64,000 nucleotides of DNA from VRUG01 sp965372745 (GTDB taxonomy: Bacteria > Planctomycetota > Phycisphaerae > Sedimentisphaerales > Anaerobacaceae): the NCBI GenBank assembly GCA_965372745.1, contig CBDVDM010000005.1, positions 7,256 through 71,255 of the forward strand. The letters run 5' to 3'. Below, piece after piece: positions 34,145-43,027 of the stretch (positions within the stretch are counted from its first letter, which is position 1; every line of letters starts with the position of its first letter). Below the pieces are notes generated by a model, which was not told where the DNA came from, made no database searches, and saw only the letters and a program-made list of their open reading frames with translations. The position numbers were made by a program, and so were the translations under genes.

Positions 34145-35455
34145 TTACATCTTGTAAATTGTTAATCCAGTATAAACCTTCGGATAAAAATATGTCGATT
34201 TCTGCGGCATCTTTTCACCCGCTGTTGCCACCTGTTTGACCTGTTCAATCGTAGGGGCATTGGTGAAAAATGCCACCTGTTTTTCTTTATTATCAACCAT
34301 CGTTATTGACTCTTCAATCGCCGTTGCCGTATCTTTTACGAACTCCACATATTCTCCACCCGCCACTTTCTCCTCATCAATACCAAGCAGTTTTTCTAAA
34401 ATCAGCTTATGCAAAACCGAGACATCCAGCGATTTCCAGGGTACACTTTTCCCCGGTGCCATCGAATCCATCGCATTTTTGTTCACCAAAACAGCAGCAT
34501 AAAATGCGTCGCCTCCGGCATATATTCCGAATGCACTTTTTCCCTGCTTCTGCCCCGTTTTAATTTGAGAAAGCATCTCCTGCTTCGCTTCCGTTTTAGT
34601 CCGTTCTGATTCGAATCCAAGCTCGGTCACTTCAAAATTTCCTTTCAAACCCGCTAATAAATTTCCGAGCCTGAAATTCCCGACATTATTGACGAGACGA
34701 TGAGTAGCCAAAATTCTCATCCCCTCATTATGAGTGTTGACAAACGCAAACAATTGATATTTAGCTGCGTCTTTACCGGTTTGCCTGTATAACTCCAATG
34801 CCGTTTCATAACGATGATGACCGTCTGCTATGATACAGCTTTTATCCTCCATCATCCTTTTTATTACGTCAATTTCCTGTTCCGCTTCAATTCTAAAGAG
34901 CCGGTGCCTGGCTTGCTGCTCATCAACAAAATCAATTAACGCCTTATCCCTCGATGTGTTTTCTATAATCTTATCTGCTATTCTCTGCCGGTCGTCATAA
35001 AGCATAAATACCAGCCCGAATTTGGCGTTGGTTGCTTTCTGGAGGTTCAAGCGGTCTACTTTCGGTTTGCTCATCGTCTGCTCATGAGGCTTTACCTTGT
35101 CGCCAAACTCTTCAATCTTGCCCAAAGAGATAAAACCGCTTCGCTGGAAATTATGCCTGCCAATCTCAAAGTCCTGCACGTAAGCATAGATGCACTCCCG
35201 GCTGTCCTGTTTCAAAACACCATTTTCTATCCATTCGTTAAGATACTGTGCTGCTCTGGTATATTGGTTATTCGTTTCGTTATCATCAAAACTGGCTTTG
35301 CCTTTGATAATCCGTACAATATTGTATTCGTTTTTTGCGTAAAGCTGCTCCTGTGTCTCTGTATTGATAACATCATAAGGCGGAGCGATACAACTGCCCG
35401 TATCACCGACCAGCTTTTCATTGAACCTGAATGCTTTAAATGCCTTTATTTCCAT
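34145..35455 (-). CDS. DUF1015 family protein
   Basis: A 436-residue protein of the DUF1015 family (SerC-associated), recognised by FKAFRFN near the start, SCIAPPYDVI, the ADGHHRYETALEL motif around residue 235 and the LHKLILEKLLGI and YFYPKV elements. The function is unknown, though the gene commonly neighbours phosphoserine aminotransferase and phosphoglycerate dehydrogenase genes. I take ATG 35455: the preceding 37 codons are hydrophobic and not typical of the family, and GGTGG lies 8 nt upstream. Confidence 0.88.
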   Translation of the reverse strand: MEIKAFKAFRFNEKLVGDTGSCIAPPYDVINTETQEQLYAKNEYNIVRIIKGKASFDDNETNNQYTRAAQYLNEWIENGVLKQDSRECIYAYVQDFEIGRHNFQRSGFISLGKIEEFGDKVKPHEQTMSKPKVDRLNLQKATNAKFGLVFMLYDDRQRIADKIIENTSRDKALIDFVDEQQARHRLFRIEAEQEIDVIKRMMEDKSCIIADGHHRYETALELYRQTGKDAAKYQLFAFVNTHNEGMRILATHRLVNNVGNFRLGNLLAGLKGNFEVTELGFESERTKTEAKQEMLSQIKTGQKQGKSAFGIYAGGDAFYAAVLVNKNAMDSMAPGKSVPWKSLDVSVLHKLILEKLLGIDEEKVAGGEYVEFVKDTATAIEESITMVDNKEKQVAFFTNAPTIEQVKQVATAGEKMPQKSTYFYPKVYTGLTIYKM

Positions 35456-35581
35456 TAGAAACCACCAAAAATCGCGATTTGAACTGTTCTCAAAGCCAAA
35501 ATCACTTAAAATCTGAAAGGGAAAATTTAAAAACGGGATGATACGAAAGAATAAGAGATTTGTCAATTATCATCACACTTT

Positions 35582-37048
35582 TTAGGCCAGGTATTTGTTT
35601 ATTCCCGCTGCTGCTATCCTGCCCTGCCCCATCGCTAATATCACCGTTGCCGCCCCAAGCACAATATCTCCGCCGGCATATACCCCTTCCATATTCGTTC
35701 TGCAGTTCTCATCGACGACGATATTGCCCCACTTATTAAATTCCAGCCCGGGAGTTGTCTGCTGAACCAGGGGATTCACGCCATTGCCGATTGCTATTAT
35801 TAGTGTGTCTATATCAATTGTAAATTCCGACTCTTCAATCGGTACAGGCCTTCGTCTGCCGGACTCGTCCGGCTCACCCAGCTCATACTTCAAACACTCA
35901 ATCGCCTTTACTTTACTGTTCTCATCACCAATTACCCGCTTCGGAGCCTGCAGTATATGAAATTCCACACCCTCTTCTTTTGCATGGTGTACCTCCTCAA
36001 TTCGAGCCGGCATCTCCTTTTCGCTTCTACGGTATACCAGGTAAACCTTATCGGCACCCAATCTAACCGCCATTCTCGCTGAATCCATCGCGACATTACC
36101 ACCACCGATTACTGCTACTTTCCTTGATATTGCTATCGGTGTATCCGCTCCCCTGCCGAAATCATACGCCTTCATCAAATTCGCACGTGTCAAATATTCA
36201 TTCGCACTATAAACACCTACAAACGACTCTCCTTCTATGCCCATAAAACGAGGCAGCCCTGCGCCAACACCAATATAGACAGCGTCAAAACCGTCTTCTT
36301 CCATCAACTGCTCAATTGTTCTTGTTTTGCCGACAACAAAATTGAACACAATTTTAACGCCCATCTTTTCCAGGACGTCAATCTCCTCCTGTACGATAGC
36401 TTTAGGCAAACGAAATTCCGGTATTCCATAAACCATCACTCCGCCCGGCTTGTGAAACGCCTCGAATATTGTCACATCATGGCCAGCCCTTCGAGTGTCA
36501 GCTGCTGCAACAATAGCTCCCGGCCCCGAACCTATGAGCGCAACTTTTTTACCGGTTCCTGCTGCCACTGCCGGTATACTGTCTTGTTTTGACCAATCGG
36601 CCACGAACCTTTCAAGCCGACCTATTGATACCGCCTTGCTTACGTCCTTAAATTTCAACCCAACGGTACATTTCTCCTGACACTGGATCTCCTGCGGGCA
36701 AACACGGCCGCAAACCGCTGGCAAGAGCGAGTTTTCTTTGATAACATCTAAAGCCTCTTTGTAATTACCGTCCGCAATACAGGTTATAAAGTCCTTAATT
36801 TTAATCCGAACAGGACATCCGCTTACACACGGTGCGGTCTTGCATTGCAGGCATCGAAGGGCCTCTAATCTTGCTTCTGATTCCGTATAGCCCAGTGCAA
36901 CCTCATTTACATTTTTCCGCCTTTCAACCGCATCCTGCGCGGGCATATCCTGAGCTGGAATCTCATATCTGTCTGAAGGCTTTAATCCTTCACTGTCACG
37001 TTTGGCTAAAAGCCTTTCTAATAATTCCTGTCTTTCTTTTTCCGTCAC
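35582..37048 (-). CDS. NfnL / GltD-like NADPH oxidoreductase (large subunit)
   Basis: A 488-residue flavoprotein of the GltD/SudA family. The N-terminal domain carries two cysteine groups for [4Fe-4S] clusters (CLQCKTAPCVSGCPVRIKI and CGRVCPQEIQCQEKC), followed by two Rossmann motifs (VALIGSGPGAIVAAADTRRAGHDVTIFE-like, VAVIGGGNVAMDSARMAVRLGA) and a closing GVYAGGDIVLGAATVILAMGQGR. With the neighbouring FAD/[2Fe-2S] protein at 37116-37973 it forms an NfnSL-type pair: electron-bifurcating NADH-dependent ferredoxin:NADP oxidoreductase. Without a separate glutamate synthase large subunit nearby, glutamate synthase is less likely. Confidence 0.88.
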   Translation of the reverse strand: MTEKERQELLERLLAKRDSEGLKPSDRYEIPAQDMPAQDAVERRKNVNEVALGYTESEARLEALRCLQCKTAPCVSGCPVRIKIKDFITCIADGNYKEALDVIKENSLLPAVCGRVCPQEIQCQEKCTVGLKFKDVSKAVSIGRLERFVADWSKQDSIPAVAAGTGKKVALIGSGPGAIVAAADTRRAGHDVTIFEAFHKPGGVMVYGIPEFRLPKAIVQEEIDVLEKMGVKIVFNFVVGKTRTIEQLMEEDGFDAVYIGVGAGLPRFMGIEGESFVGVYSANEYLTRANLMKAYDFGRGADTPIAISRKVAVIGGGNVAMDSARMAVRLGADKVYLVYRRSEKEMPARIEEVHHAKEEGVEFHILQAPKRVIGDENSKVKAIECLKYELGEPDESGRRRPVPIEESEFTIDIDTLIIAIGNGVNPLVQQTTPGLEFNKWGNIVVDENCRTNMEGVYAGGDIVLGAATVILAMGQGRIAAAGINKYLA

Positions 37049-37115
37049 CGCAAGAATCCCTGTTATGATTGGCTGTTATTGACACAATTGTCAATAATCA
37101 GCAGGTAATACTCGA

Positions 37116-37973
37116 CTATGGTTGGTCAAGACCAATTTTACATTTATGTTTTATGTATTTCTCGTGTGCCTGTTGCTCCTGGTCATGGTAAGCAGCAAGT
37201 CTTTTTATCATCAAATCAAAGTTTACCTTATGGCCATCAAATTCAGGCCCGTCGACACATACAAATTTCGGTTTTCCGTCTATTTCCACACGACAGCCTC
37301 CGCACATTCCTGTGCCGTCAATCATTATCGTATTCAGTGATACCTCCGTCGATACACCATACTGCCTGGTCACTTCACAGCAGAATTTCATCATTATTGC
37401 AGGGCCTATCACAAACGCCTTATCCGGCTTTTCGTCTCGCTGACAAAGCTCTTTCAAAGGTTCTGTCACCAGGGCCTTGCGCCCATAAGAACCGTCATCG
37501 GTTGTAACTATCAGCTCATTACTTATTTTGGCAAATTCATCCTCGAGAATCAAAAGCTCCCTGTTCCTCGCACCCAGAATACTGATTACTTTGTTGCCGC
37601 ACTGCTTAAGTGCCGTTGCTATGGGAAGCAACGGTGCGTTACCGATTCCGCCTCCGACACAAACCACGGTTCCGAAATTTTCTATATGTGTCGGGTTACC
37701 TAACGGCCCTGCAATGTTTGCGATTTCATCACCTTGCTTTAAATCCGCTAATTCCGATGTCGTTTTACCGACCCTCTGCCATACAAGACGTATGCTGCCC
37801 TTATCCGCATCGGCGCCCGCTATCGTCAAAGGTATTCGCTCGCTGTAATCATTATTTATACTGATAATTACAAATTGTCCCGGTTTTCTCGCCCGCGCTA
37901 TAAGCGGAGCCTCAATTTCGGCTGTAAAAACATGCTCAGAAAGCCTTTTTTTTGACAAAATTTTATGTCCCAT
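37116..37973 (-). CDS. NfnS / dihydroorotate dehydrogenase-type FAD/NAD-binding subunit
   Basis: A 285-residue PyrK-like FNR protein: FAD region GQFVIISINNDYSERIPLTIAG, NAD region VCVGGGIGNAPLLPIA, and a [2Fe-2S] cysteine group (GMCGGCRVEIDGKPKFVCVDGPEF). Directly upstream of the GltD-like subunit (67 bp apart) it matches the NfnS-NfnL arrangement. ATG 37973 is taken as the start; a TTG precedes it in frame. Other PyrK-like proteins exist, but the pairing makes NfnS the best call. Confidence 0.88.
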   Translation of the reverse strand: MGHKILSKKRLSEHVFTAEIEAPLIARARKPGQFVIISINNDYSERIPLTIAGADADKGSIRLVWQRVGKTTSELADLKQGDEIANIAGPLGNPTHIENFGTVVCVGGGIGNAPLLPIATALKQCGNKVISILGARNRELLILEDEFAKISNELIVTTDDGSYGRKALVTEPLKELCQRDEKPDKAFVIGPAIMMKFCCEVTRQYGVSTEVSLNTIMIDGTGMCGGCRVEIDGKPKFVCVDGPEFDGHKVNFDLMIKRLAAYHDQEQQAHEKYIKHKCKIGLDQP

Positions 37974-38197
37974 CAACTTTTTCTACCAAAAAACCGTGAA
38001 AAATACATAATTAAACCATGATATTAAACCACATTACTCCTAAATTACCCAACTCTATTTACTTATAAATAGAATAAGAGATTTTTATGTTCTTGTCGCC
38101 GAAACTGATACTTAATTTGGAAATAAGGAACCGGCCTAAAAAAAACCGGTAAAAACGGTGTGTGTGGGATGTGGGATGCAAAAATCAGTTACCCTGT

Positions 38198-38524
38198 TCA
38201 AAGCAGCTCATCGATTGCAGAGGCGATACCCTTTTTACTTGTTAGACCCACCCATTTTTTTTGCACCTGACCGTCTTTGAATAATATTATGGTTGGTATT
38301 GCACTTATACCGAATTCCATTGCACTGTCGCGGGAATCATCGGTATTTAGTTTGCATATTCTGGCCTTGTCTTTATATTCACCGGCTATCTCTTCCAAAA
38401 TCGGAGCTATCATCTTGCAAGGCCCGCACCAGGGTGCCCAAAAATCCACTAAAACAGGCATTTGAGAATCATGTACTATATCATCAAAAGTGGCATCTGT
38501 TAACTCCTCTACATTACCTGCCAT
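38198..38524 (-). CDS. trxA: Thioredoxin
   Basis: A 108-residue classical thioredoxin with the WCGPC active site at C33/C36 (VDFWAPWCGPCKMIAP) and the cis-proline in FGISAIPTIILFKDGQ. It starts at ATG 38524 (or the ATG one codon upstream), with AAAGGA at suitable spacing. It is a lone gene between scpA and nfnS. Confidence 0.97.
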   Translation of the reverse strand: MAGNVEELTDATFDDIVHDSQMPVLVDFWAPWCGPCKMIAPILEEIAGEYKDKARICKLNTDDSRDSAMEFGISAIPTIILFKDGQVQKKWVGLTSKKGIASAIDELL

Positions 38525-38592
38525 CATCGTATCCTTTCTATTTTATTTGTCATTAATCAGCACCAGCATTTTAGTAATCCGACTTTGCCTTG

Positions 38593-39657
38593 TCAATCAT
38601 TAATTTGTGTGTTCTCAAGGCTCTTTTCAGTACCTTTGTTCTCTTGTATTTCTTCTCTATCCTTGGTCGTTTGCTTGCTTTTCGGTGGTAACTCTGAAAC
38701 AGGTATCGAGGAAGACAGCCTGGTTTTGCTTTGAATCTCAGTTGTAATTTCAGTCGTTGACGAAATTTCCTTAATAGCTATCGGAGGCTCTTTTTGATCG
38801 TCAACTATTTGGTCTTTTTCAATAATTTTTGTAATCTGCTGTTCCGCTCTCTCCTGCTTTGTCTCTTCGTGAAGTTCAGCGCCGGCTGCAAGAATCGCCT
38901 TTTGAACCGCCTGCTCTGCCGGCTCAACGGTCAACGCCTTAAGATAAATAGGTGCCAGCGGTTTTGCCTGCTCGACCCATACAAGCTTTTCACGAATCAG
39001 TTCCAAAAGTGCTAAAAACAACCCTATCAACATCACACGATTAGTTTTCGAACCAAAGACCTTCTCAAAACTCATCGCACCTTCGGTTTGAAGACGATGC
39101 AATATTTCTATCTGATACAAATCAATTGGTGTATCATCGCTAATGTGGCTGATGTCCATAGCCACACCGCCCGTTGCCTCCATTATCGCATCAAACGCCT
39201 CAAGTAAATTCCACACGCTTACCTGTTCGAGGTCGACCTCAGGCTCTGTCTCAGGCTGCAGCTTATCAACAATTGTATTAGGCCTGGGATAACGCATTTT
39301 CTGAACAAATGCTACATCGCCAAGAAAATTAGCAGCGTCCTTGAACTTCTTATATTCAAGGAGCTGGCGTATAAGCTCGGTTCTGGGGTCCAATAGGTTG
39401 TCGTCATCAATTTGGTCAGGGTCAGCCTTAGGCAGCAGCATCGCTGATTTTATTTGCATCAACGTTGACGCCATCACCAAAAAGTCCCCTGCCAAATCTA
39501 TATCAAGCTTTTTAAGCAACTCAATATAATGCAGATACTCCTCGGTTATTTTCGTGAGGGAAATGTCATAAATGTCAACCTCGTCTTTGCGAATCAGATA
39601 AAGCAGAAGGTCCATCGGACCCGAAAAGATATCAAGATTTACGCGATAACCACTCAT
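38593..39657 (-). CDS. scpA: Segregation and condensation protein A with C-terminal extension
   Basis: Kleisin subunit of the SMC-ScpAB condensin. The 354 residues start with the typical SGYRVNLDIFSGPMDLLLYLIRKDEVDIYDISL, followed by DLAGDFLVMASTLMQIKSAMLLPK. The C-terminal winged helix (MSFEKVFGSKTNRVMLIGLFLALLELIREK) is intact. About 85 extra polar residues rich in Glu, Thr, Ser and Lys follow it, longer than the usual ~250-residue ScpA. ATG 39657 is preferred to an ATG-like start 7 codons earlier. Repeat copy B starts 3 bp upstream, so its promoter must lie within or beyond the repeat. Confidence 0.95.
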   Translation of the reverse strand: MSGYRVNLDIFSGPMDLLLYLIRKDEVDIYDISLTKITEEYLHYIELLKKLDIDLAGDFLVMASTLMQIKSAMLLPKADPDQIDDDNLLDPRTELIRQLLEYKKFKDAANFLGDVAFVQKMRYPRPNTIVDKLQPETEPEVDLEQVSVWNLLEAFDAIMEATGGVAMDISHISDDTPIDLYQIEILHRLQTEGAMSFEKVFGSKTNRVMLIGLFLALLELIREKLVWVEQAKPLAPIYLKALTVEPAEQAVQKAILAAGAELHEETKQERAEQQITKIIEKDQIVDDQKEPPIAIKEISSTTEITTEIQSKTRLSSSIPVSELPPKSKQTTKDREEIQENKGTEKSLENTQIND

Positions 39658-39659
39658 TA

Positions 39660-39758
39660 TACCAATTCCGATTAACAATTACGCTCTAATACGCGTGTAA
39701 GAATCTTTATACAAACAATAATCCCTAAACGCGCATTTTATTACCCTAAAGGGTATTA
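39660..39758 (+). repeat. Dispersed ~100-bp intergenic repeat, copy B
   Basis: Same element as 16581-16685 and in the same orientation, with a few substitutions and a four-base gap; it ends in the palindrome TACCCTAAAGGGTA. It lies just upstream of scpA, between it and trpS. Confidence 0.85.
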
Positions 39759-39822
39759 CTCACCCTTTTTATTTTGCGAGACTCACTTACAAACTGTGCA
39801 ATGGTTACAAAGTTATTTGACA

Positions 39823-40791
39823 TTATAAAGCTCCGAGTCCGACGGCCTGCTTTGCCCTTTTTAGCGTTTTTGTAGCAACTTTTTTTGCTTTTTCTGCACC
39901 GTCGGCAAGGATTTTTTTTACATAATCGATATCCTTTGCTAATTCCGCTCTTTTTTCTCTATACGGCTTGAAATATTCTATTAACAGTTCTGCAAGTCGT
40001 TTTTTAGCATCGCCATATCCCATTCCGCCATTTCGGTATCGGTTTTCCCATTCAGCTATCTCCTGCTCAGAAGCGAGAAGTTTCAATAACGCAAAAACAT
40101 TACACTTGTCCGGGTCTTTCGGCTCTTCCACCGATGTTGAATCGGTAACAATTCGCATGATTTTCTTTTTGGCGGTTTTTTCCGATTCAAAAATCTCTAT
40201 GGTGTTATCGTAGCTCTTACTCATCTTCCTGCCGTCTATTCCAGGAATAATGGCTACTGATTTAATGATATGTTCGTTCGGCAAAACAAATGTTTCGCCA
40301 TATATATTATTAAAATACCCAGCTATGTCTCTTGTGACCTCGATGTGCTGCTTCTGGTCGGCTCCTACGGGGACAAGATTGCTGTCAAAAATAAGTATGT
40401 CTGCAGCCTGTAGGACGGGATATGCAAAAAGGCCATGATTGGGGCTGATTCCCTGGGCGACTTTGTCTTTGTAGGTGGTACATCGCTGCAGCAATCCCAT
40501 CGGTGTAACACATGATAAAAGCCACGCTAACTCGGTGACCTGGGGCATATCGGATTGTCGCCAAAGGACGGTTTTTTCTGTGTCAAGGCCGAGAGCGAGA
40601 TAATCCAGTGCTACATCGAGTGTATTGCGTGCAATTTCTTTAGCAGATGGGCCGCTGGTAAGAGCATGGTAATCGGCAATAAAATAAAAACCATCATTCT
40701 CAGCTTGAAGCTGTAAGTGCTGGCGCATTGCACCAAAGTAGTTTCCTATATGTGGCCGCCCGGACGGCTGTATACCTGATAATACCCGCAA
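39823..40791 (-). CDS. trpS: Tryptophanyl-tRNA synthetase
   Basis: Class I synthetase charging tRNA-Trp. From the chosen start it is 322 residues: RVLSGIQPSGRPHIGNYFG with the HIGH-like HIGN at 14-17, and the KMSKS loop in GRKMSKSYDNTI. The frame is open upstream to 40845, but TTG 40791 is the best start: it has AGGAG 8 nt upstream and leaves the family's usual N terminus. A C-terminal basic tail (AKKVATKTLKRAKQAVGLG) is a little longer than normal. Confidence 0.95.
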   Translation of the reverse strand: MRVLSGIQPSGRPHIGNYFGAMRQHLQLQAENDGFYFIADYHALTSGPSAKEIARNTLDVALDYLALGLDTEKTVLWRQSDMPQVTELAWLLSCVTPMGLLQRCTTYKDKVAQGISPNHGLFAYPVLQAADILIFDSNLVPVGADQKQHIEVTRDIAGYFNNIYGETFVLPNEHIIKSVAIIPGIDGRKMSKSYDNTIEIFESEKTAKKKIMRIVTDSTSVEEPKDPDKCNVFALLKLLASEQEIAEWENRYRNGGMGYGDAKKRLAELLIEYFKPYREKRAELAKDIDYVKKILADGAEKAKKVATKTLKRAKQAVGLGAL

Positions 40792-40984
40792 AATTCGTAC
40801 TCCTGCAATATCCCAAATATAAAAATTTCCACTTGTTTCACGCAAAACTAACGATAATATTCGTATTTGTCAAGGATTTTGGCCATGCTGTACCTTTTAG
40901 CTTTCGATTAAGCTGATATATTCACTAATTACAAAGACTATGGCAGAAAGCTGCCTGTATTATAAAAAAACATGGATTATTTAC

Positions 40985-41012
40985 TTGATTGATTTTCAGG
41001 TTTTTGTATAAT
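40985..41012 (+). promoter_or_regulatory. Promoter of the hydrogenase operon
   Basis: TTGATT at 40985-40990, a 16-nt spacer and a perfect TATAAT at 41007-41012, upstream of the first hydrogenase gene at 41105. Confidence 0.65.
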
Positions 41013-41019
41013 TTTTGGT

Positions 41020-41037
41020 TTGTGATTGTGAACACAA
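41020..41037 (+). promoter_or_regulatory. Rex-like operator over the transcription start
   Basis: TTGTGA, six bases, then ACACAA: 11 of 12 positions of the published Rex consensus TTGTGA-N6-TCACAA. It begins 8 bp after the TATAAT, i.e. across the transcription start, where a repressor would block RNA polymerase. Rex senses NADH/NAD and controls hydrogenase and fermentation genes in other bacteria. No rex gene is in this window. Confidence 0.5.
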
Positions 41038-41104
41038 GCACAAACTAAAAAGCGGCGTATTATATGATTTAAAAATTTAAGACCTCTCTGGGATAAGACT
41101 AAAA

Positions 41105-42139
41105 ATGGGCATTAAAAAACTTGGAAAAGACGATTTTAACAGTTTCGTTGACAGCCTTATTGAAAACAACAAGGTCATTGGCGTACAGGCCAAAGGCGAC
41201 AAGTTTGATTTTGCTCCTCTCGCTTCGCCGCAGCAGCTCAGGCTCGATTATGATGTTACACTTCAACCACCAAAAAAGTACTTTCAGCCCCCTGTCGAAA
41301 CACTTATAACCTTCGACAAAACAGGCAATTGCAAGTCCGTCTGCGATTGTGAACCTTTTATCTTAATCGGTGTCCACCCGTATGACATGATTGCGATAAA
41401 TCAGATGGACCAGATTTTTGCCCAGGACAACGTCGATGTCCATTACTTCGCAAGACGCAAAAACGCGACTATAATCGCCTGTGATGTCGTTACAGCTTCT
41501 GAAAATGTGTTTGCATCTTCCATGGGTACTGCTACCGTAAAAGATGGCTTCGATATACTTCTAACTGATATTGGTGATAGCTATATCGTTGAAGCAGCTA
41601 CTGAGAAAGGCGAGCAACTCGTTAAAATCGCTGATAAAGCCACTGAACCGACAGAAGATGATTTACAAAAACGCCGGCAGCTCTGGCAAAATAACGAGAA
41701 AGAATTAAATAAACATCCGTTAAAATGCTCGCCGCAGCAACTACCGCAACTTCTCGAAAACGCATATGACCACGAGGTCTGGGAAGAAAAAGCAAAAACC
41801 TGTTTCTCCTGCGGTTCGTGCAACCAGGTCTGCCCAACATGCTACTGCTTTAACGTTTGTGATGATGTCAACTGGGACCTGCAATCCGGAAAACGAGATA
41901 GAGTATGGGATGGCTGTTTACTGGACGGATTTACAAAAGTTGCCGGTGACCACGAATTCAGAAAAAACCGTGCTGACCGGTTCAGACATCGACTTTATAG
42001 AAAAGCGAAATACGTACCGGCGAAAATACAGGGCCAAATCGCCTGTGTCGGCTGTGGAAGATGTATAAACGCATGCCTGCCAGATATCGCCAACCCCGTT
42101 GACATTTACAACAGATTACTCGAGGATATCAGCGTGTGA
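41105..42139 (+). CDS. NiFe hydrogenase, iron-sulfur beta subunit (HydB/HyhB type)
   Basis: A 344-residue subunit of the cytoplasmic group 3b hydrogenase/sulfhydrogenase. The N-terminal two thirds is the family-specific domain (FDFAPLASPQQLRLDYDVTLQPPKK, FILIGVHPYDMIAINQMDQIF); the C-terminal part carries two [4Fe-4S] cysteine groups (CFSCGSCNQVCPTCYC and CVGCGRCINACLP). It passes electrons between the hydrogenase core and the flavin subunit. First gene of a five-gene operon with the order beta, gamma, delta, alpha, protease. Confidence 0.93.
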   Translation: MGIKKLGKDDFNSFVDSLIENNKVIGVQAKGDKFDFAPLASPQQLRLDYDVTLQPPKKYFQPPVETLITFDKTGNCKSVCDCEPFILIGVHPYDMIAINQMDQIFAQDNVDVHYFARRKNATIIACDVVTASENVFASSMGTATVKDGFDILLTDIGDSYIVEAATEKGEQLVKIADKATEPTEDDLQKRRQLWQNNEKELNKHPLKCSPQQLPQLLENAYDHEVWEEKAKTCFSCGSCNQVCPTCYCFNVCDDVNWDLQSGKRDRVWDGCLLDGFTKVAGDHEFRKNRADRFRHRLYRKAKYVPAKIQGQIACVGCGRCINACLPDIANPVDIYNRLLEDISV

Positions 42140-42186
42140 TTGCTTACAGCAGGAACCTTGTAATATAAATAGAAGGAGAATCATTA

Positions 42187-43026
42187 ATGTGTGATTGTTG
42201 TGTTGCAGAAGAAGATATTTACCTGCCGCAATTGGCTACGGTTAACAAAACCGACCTGATGAATGCAACAGAAATGTATCTGCATATCTCCATGGACGAA
42301 GTGTTTCTAAATTATGTTCCCGGTCAGTTCGTAGAAGTCTCTATGCCCGGTCTCGGCGAAGCCCCTATCTCCATATCGTCGTCACCTACACAGGATGATG
42401 GTTTTGAACTTGTCGTTCGCAAAGTCGGAAATGTGACAAACAAAATCCATCAGCTTAAACCCGGTGACAAAATTGGCATAAGAGGACCATACGGAGACGG
42501 CAGTTATCCTATTGAAGATGCTAAAGGAAAAGACCTTGTCTTTATCTGCGGCGGTATAGGCCTTATTCCTCAGCGTTCTTTTATAAACTATGTTCGAGAC
42601 AACCGTGATGATTACGGCCAGGTTTCTGTCCTGATTGGTACAAAAAAACTTGACCATCGCTTTTTCCACGACGAGCTGCAGCAATGGCAAAAAGCCGAAG
42701 ACATCAACTTGATTGAAACTATCGATGTTGCTGATAAAAACTGGAAGGGTAATGTCGGCGTAGTTACTACCCTGATTCCAGAGATTAAATCAGATTTTGC
42801 GGATTCGCTGTTCTTTGTTTGCGGCCCGCCTATTATGTATAAATTTGTCTTAATGTCTCTGGCTGAAAAAAATGTACCTAAGGACAACATATTCCTGAAT
42901 CTCGAAAGAAAAATGAAGTGCGGTGTCGGCAAGTGCGGCCATTGCCAGATGAATGATAAATATGTGTGCATGGACGGCCCGGTCTTCCGCTACTCCGATT
43001 TGAAAAACGTTCCGGAGGCTATATAA
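42187..43026 (+). CDS. NiFe hydrogenase, FAD/NAD(P)-binding gamma subunit
   Basis: A 279-residue FNR-fold diaphorase subunit (HydG/HyhG type): FAD-binding PGQFVEVSMPGLGEAPISISS, NAD(P)-binding LVFICGGIGLIPQRSFI, and a C-terminal [2Fe-2S] group in KCGVGKCGHCQMNDKYVCMDGPVF. It exchanges electrons with NAD(P)(H). AAGGAG lies 8 nt before the ATG. Its cofactor specificity (NADPH in most group 3b enzymes) cannot be read from the sequence. Confidence 0.94.
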   Translation: MCDCCVAEEDIYLPQLATVNKTDLMNATEMYLHISMDEVFLNYVPGQFVEVSMPGLGEAPISISSSPTQDDGFELVVRKVGNVTNKIHQLKPGDKIGIRGPYGDGSYPIEDAKGKDLVFICGGIGLIPQRSFINYVRDNRDDYGQVSVLIGTKKLDHRFFHDELQQWQKAEDINLIETIDVADKNWKGNVGVVTTLIPEIKSDFADSLFFVCGPPIMYKFVLMSLAEKNVPKDNIFLNLERKMKCGVGKCGHCQMNDKYVCMDGPVFRYSDLKNVPEAI

Positions 43027-43027
43027 A

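Noticed and set aside
35582..37048. Glutamate synthase small subunit
   Set aside because: The adjacent NfnS-type gene and lack of a glutamate synthase large subunit nearby favour NfnL.
38100..38160. Terminator from ACCGG/CCGGT near 38130 after trxA
   Set aside because: The stem is only 5 bp and the T-run falls in the loop, so it is not convincing.
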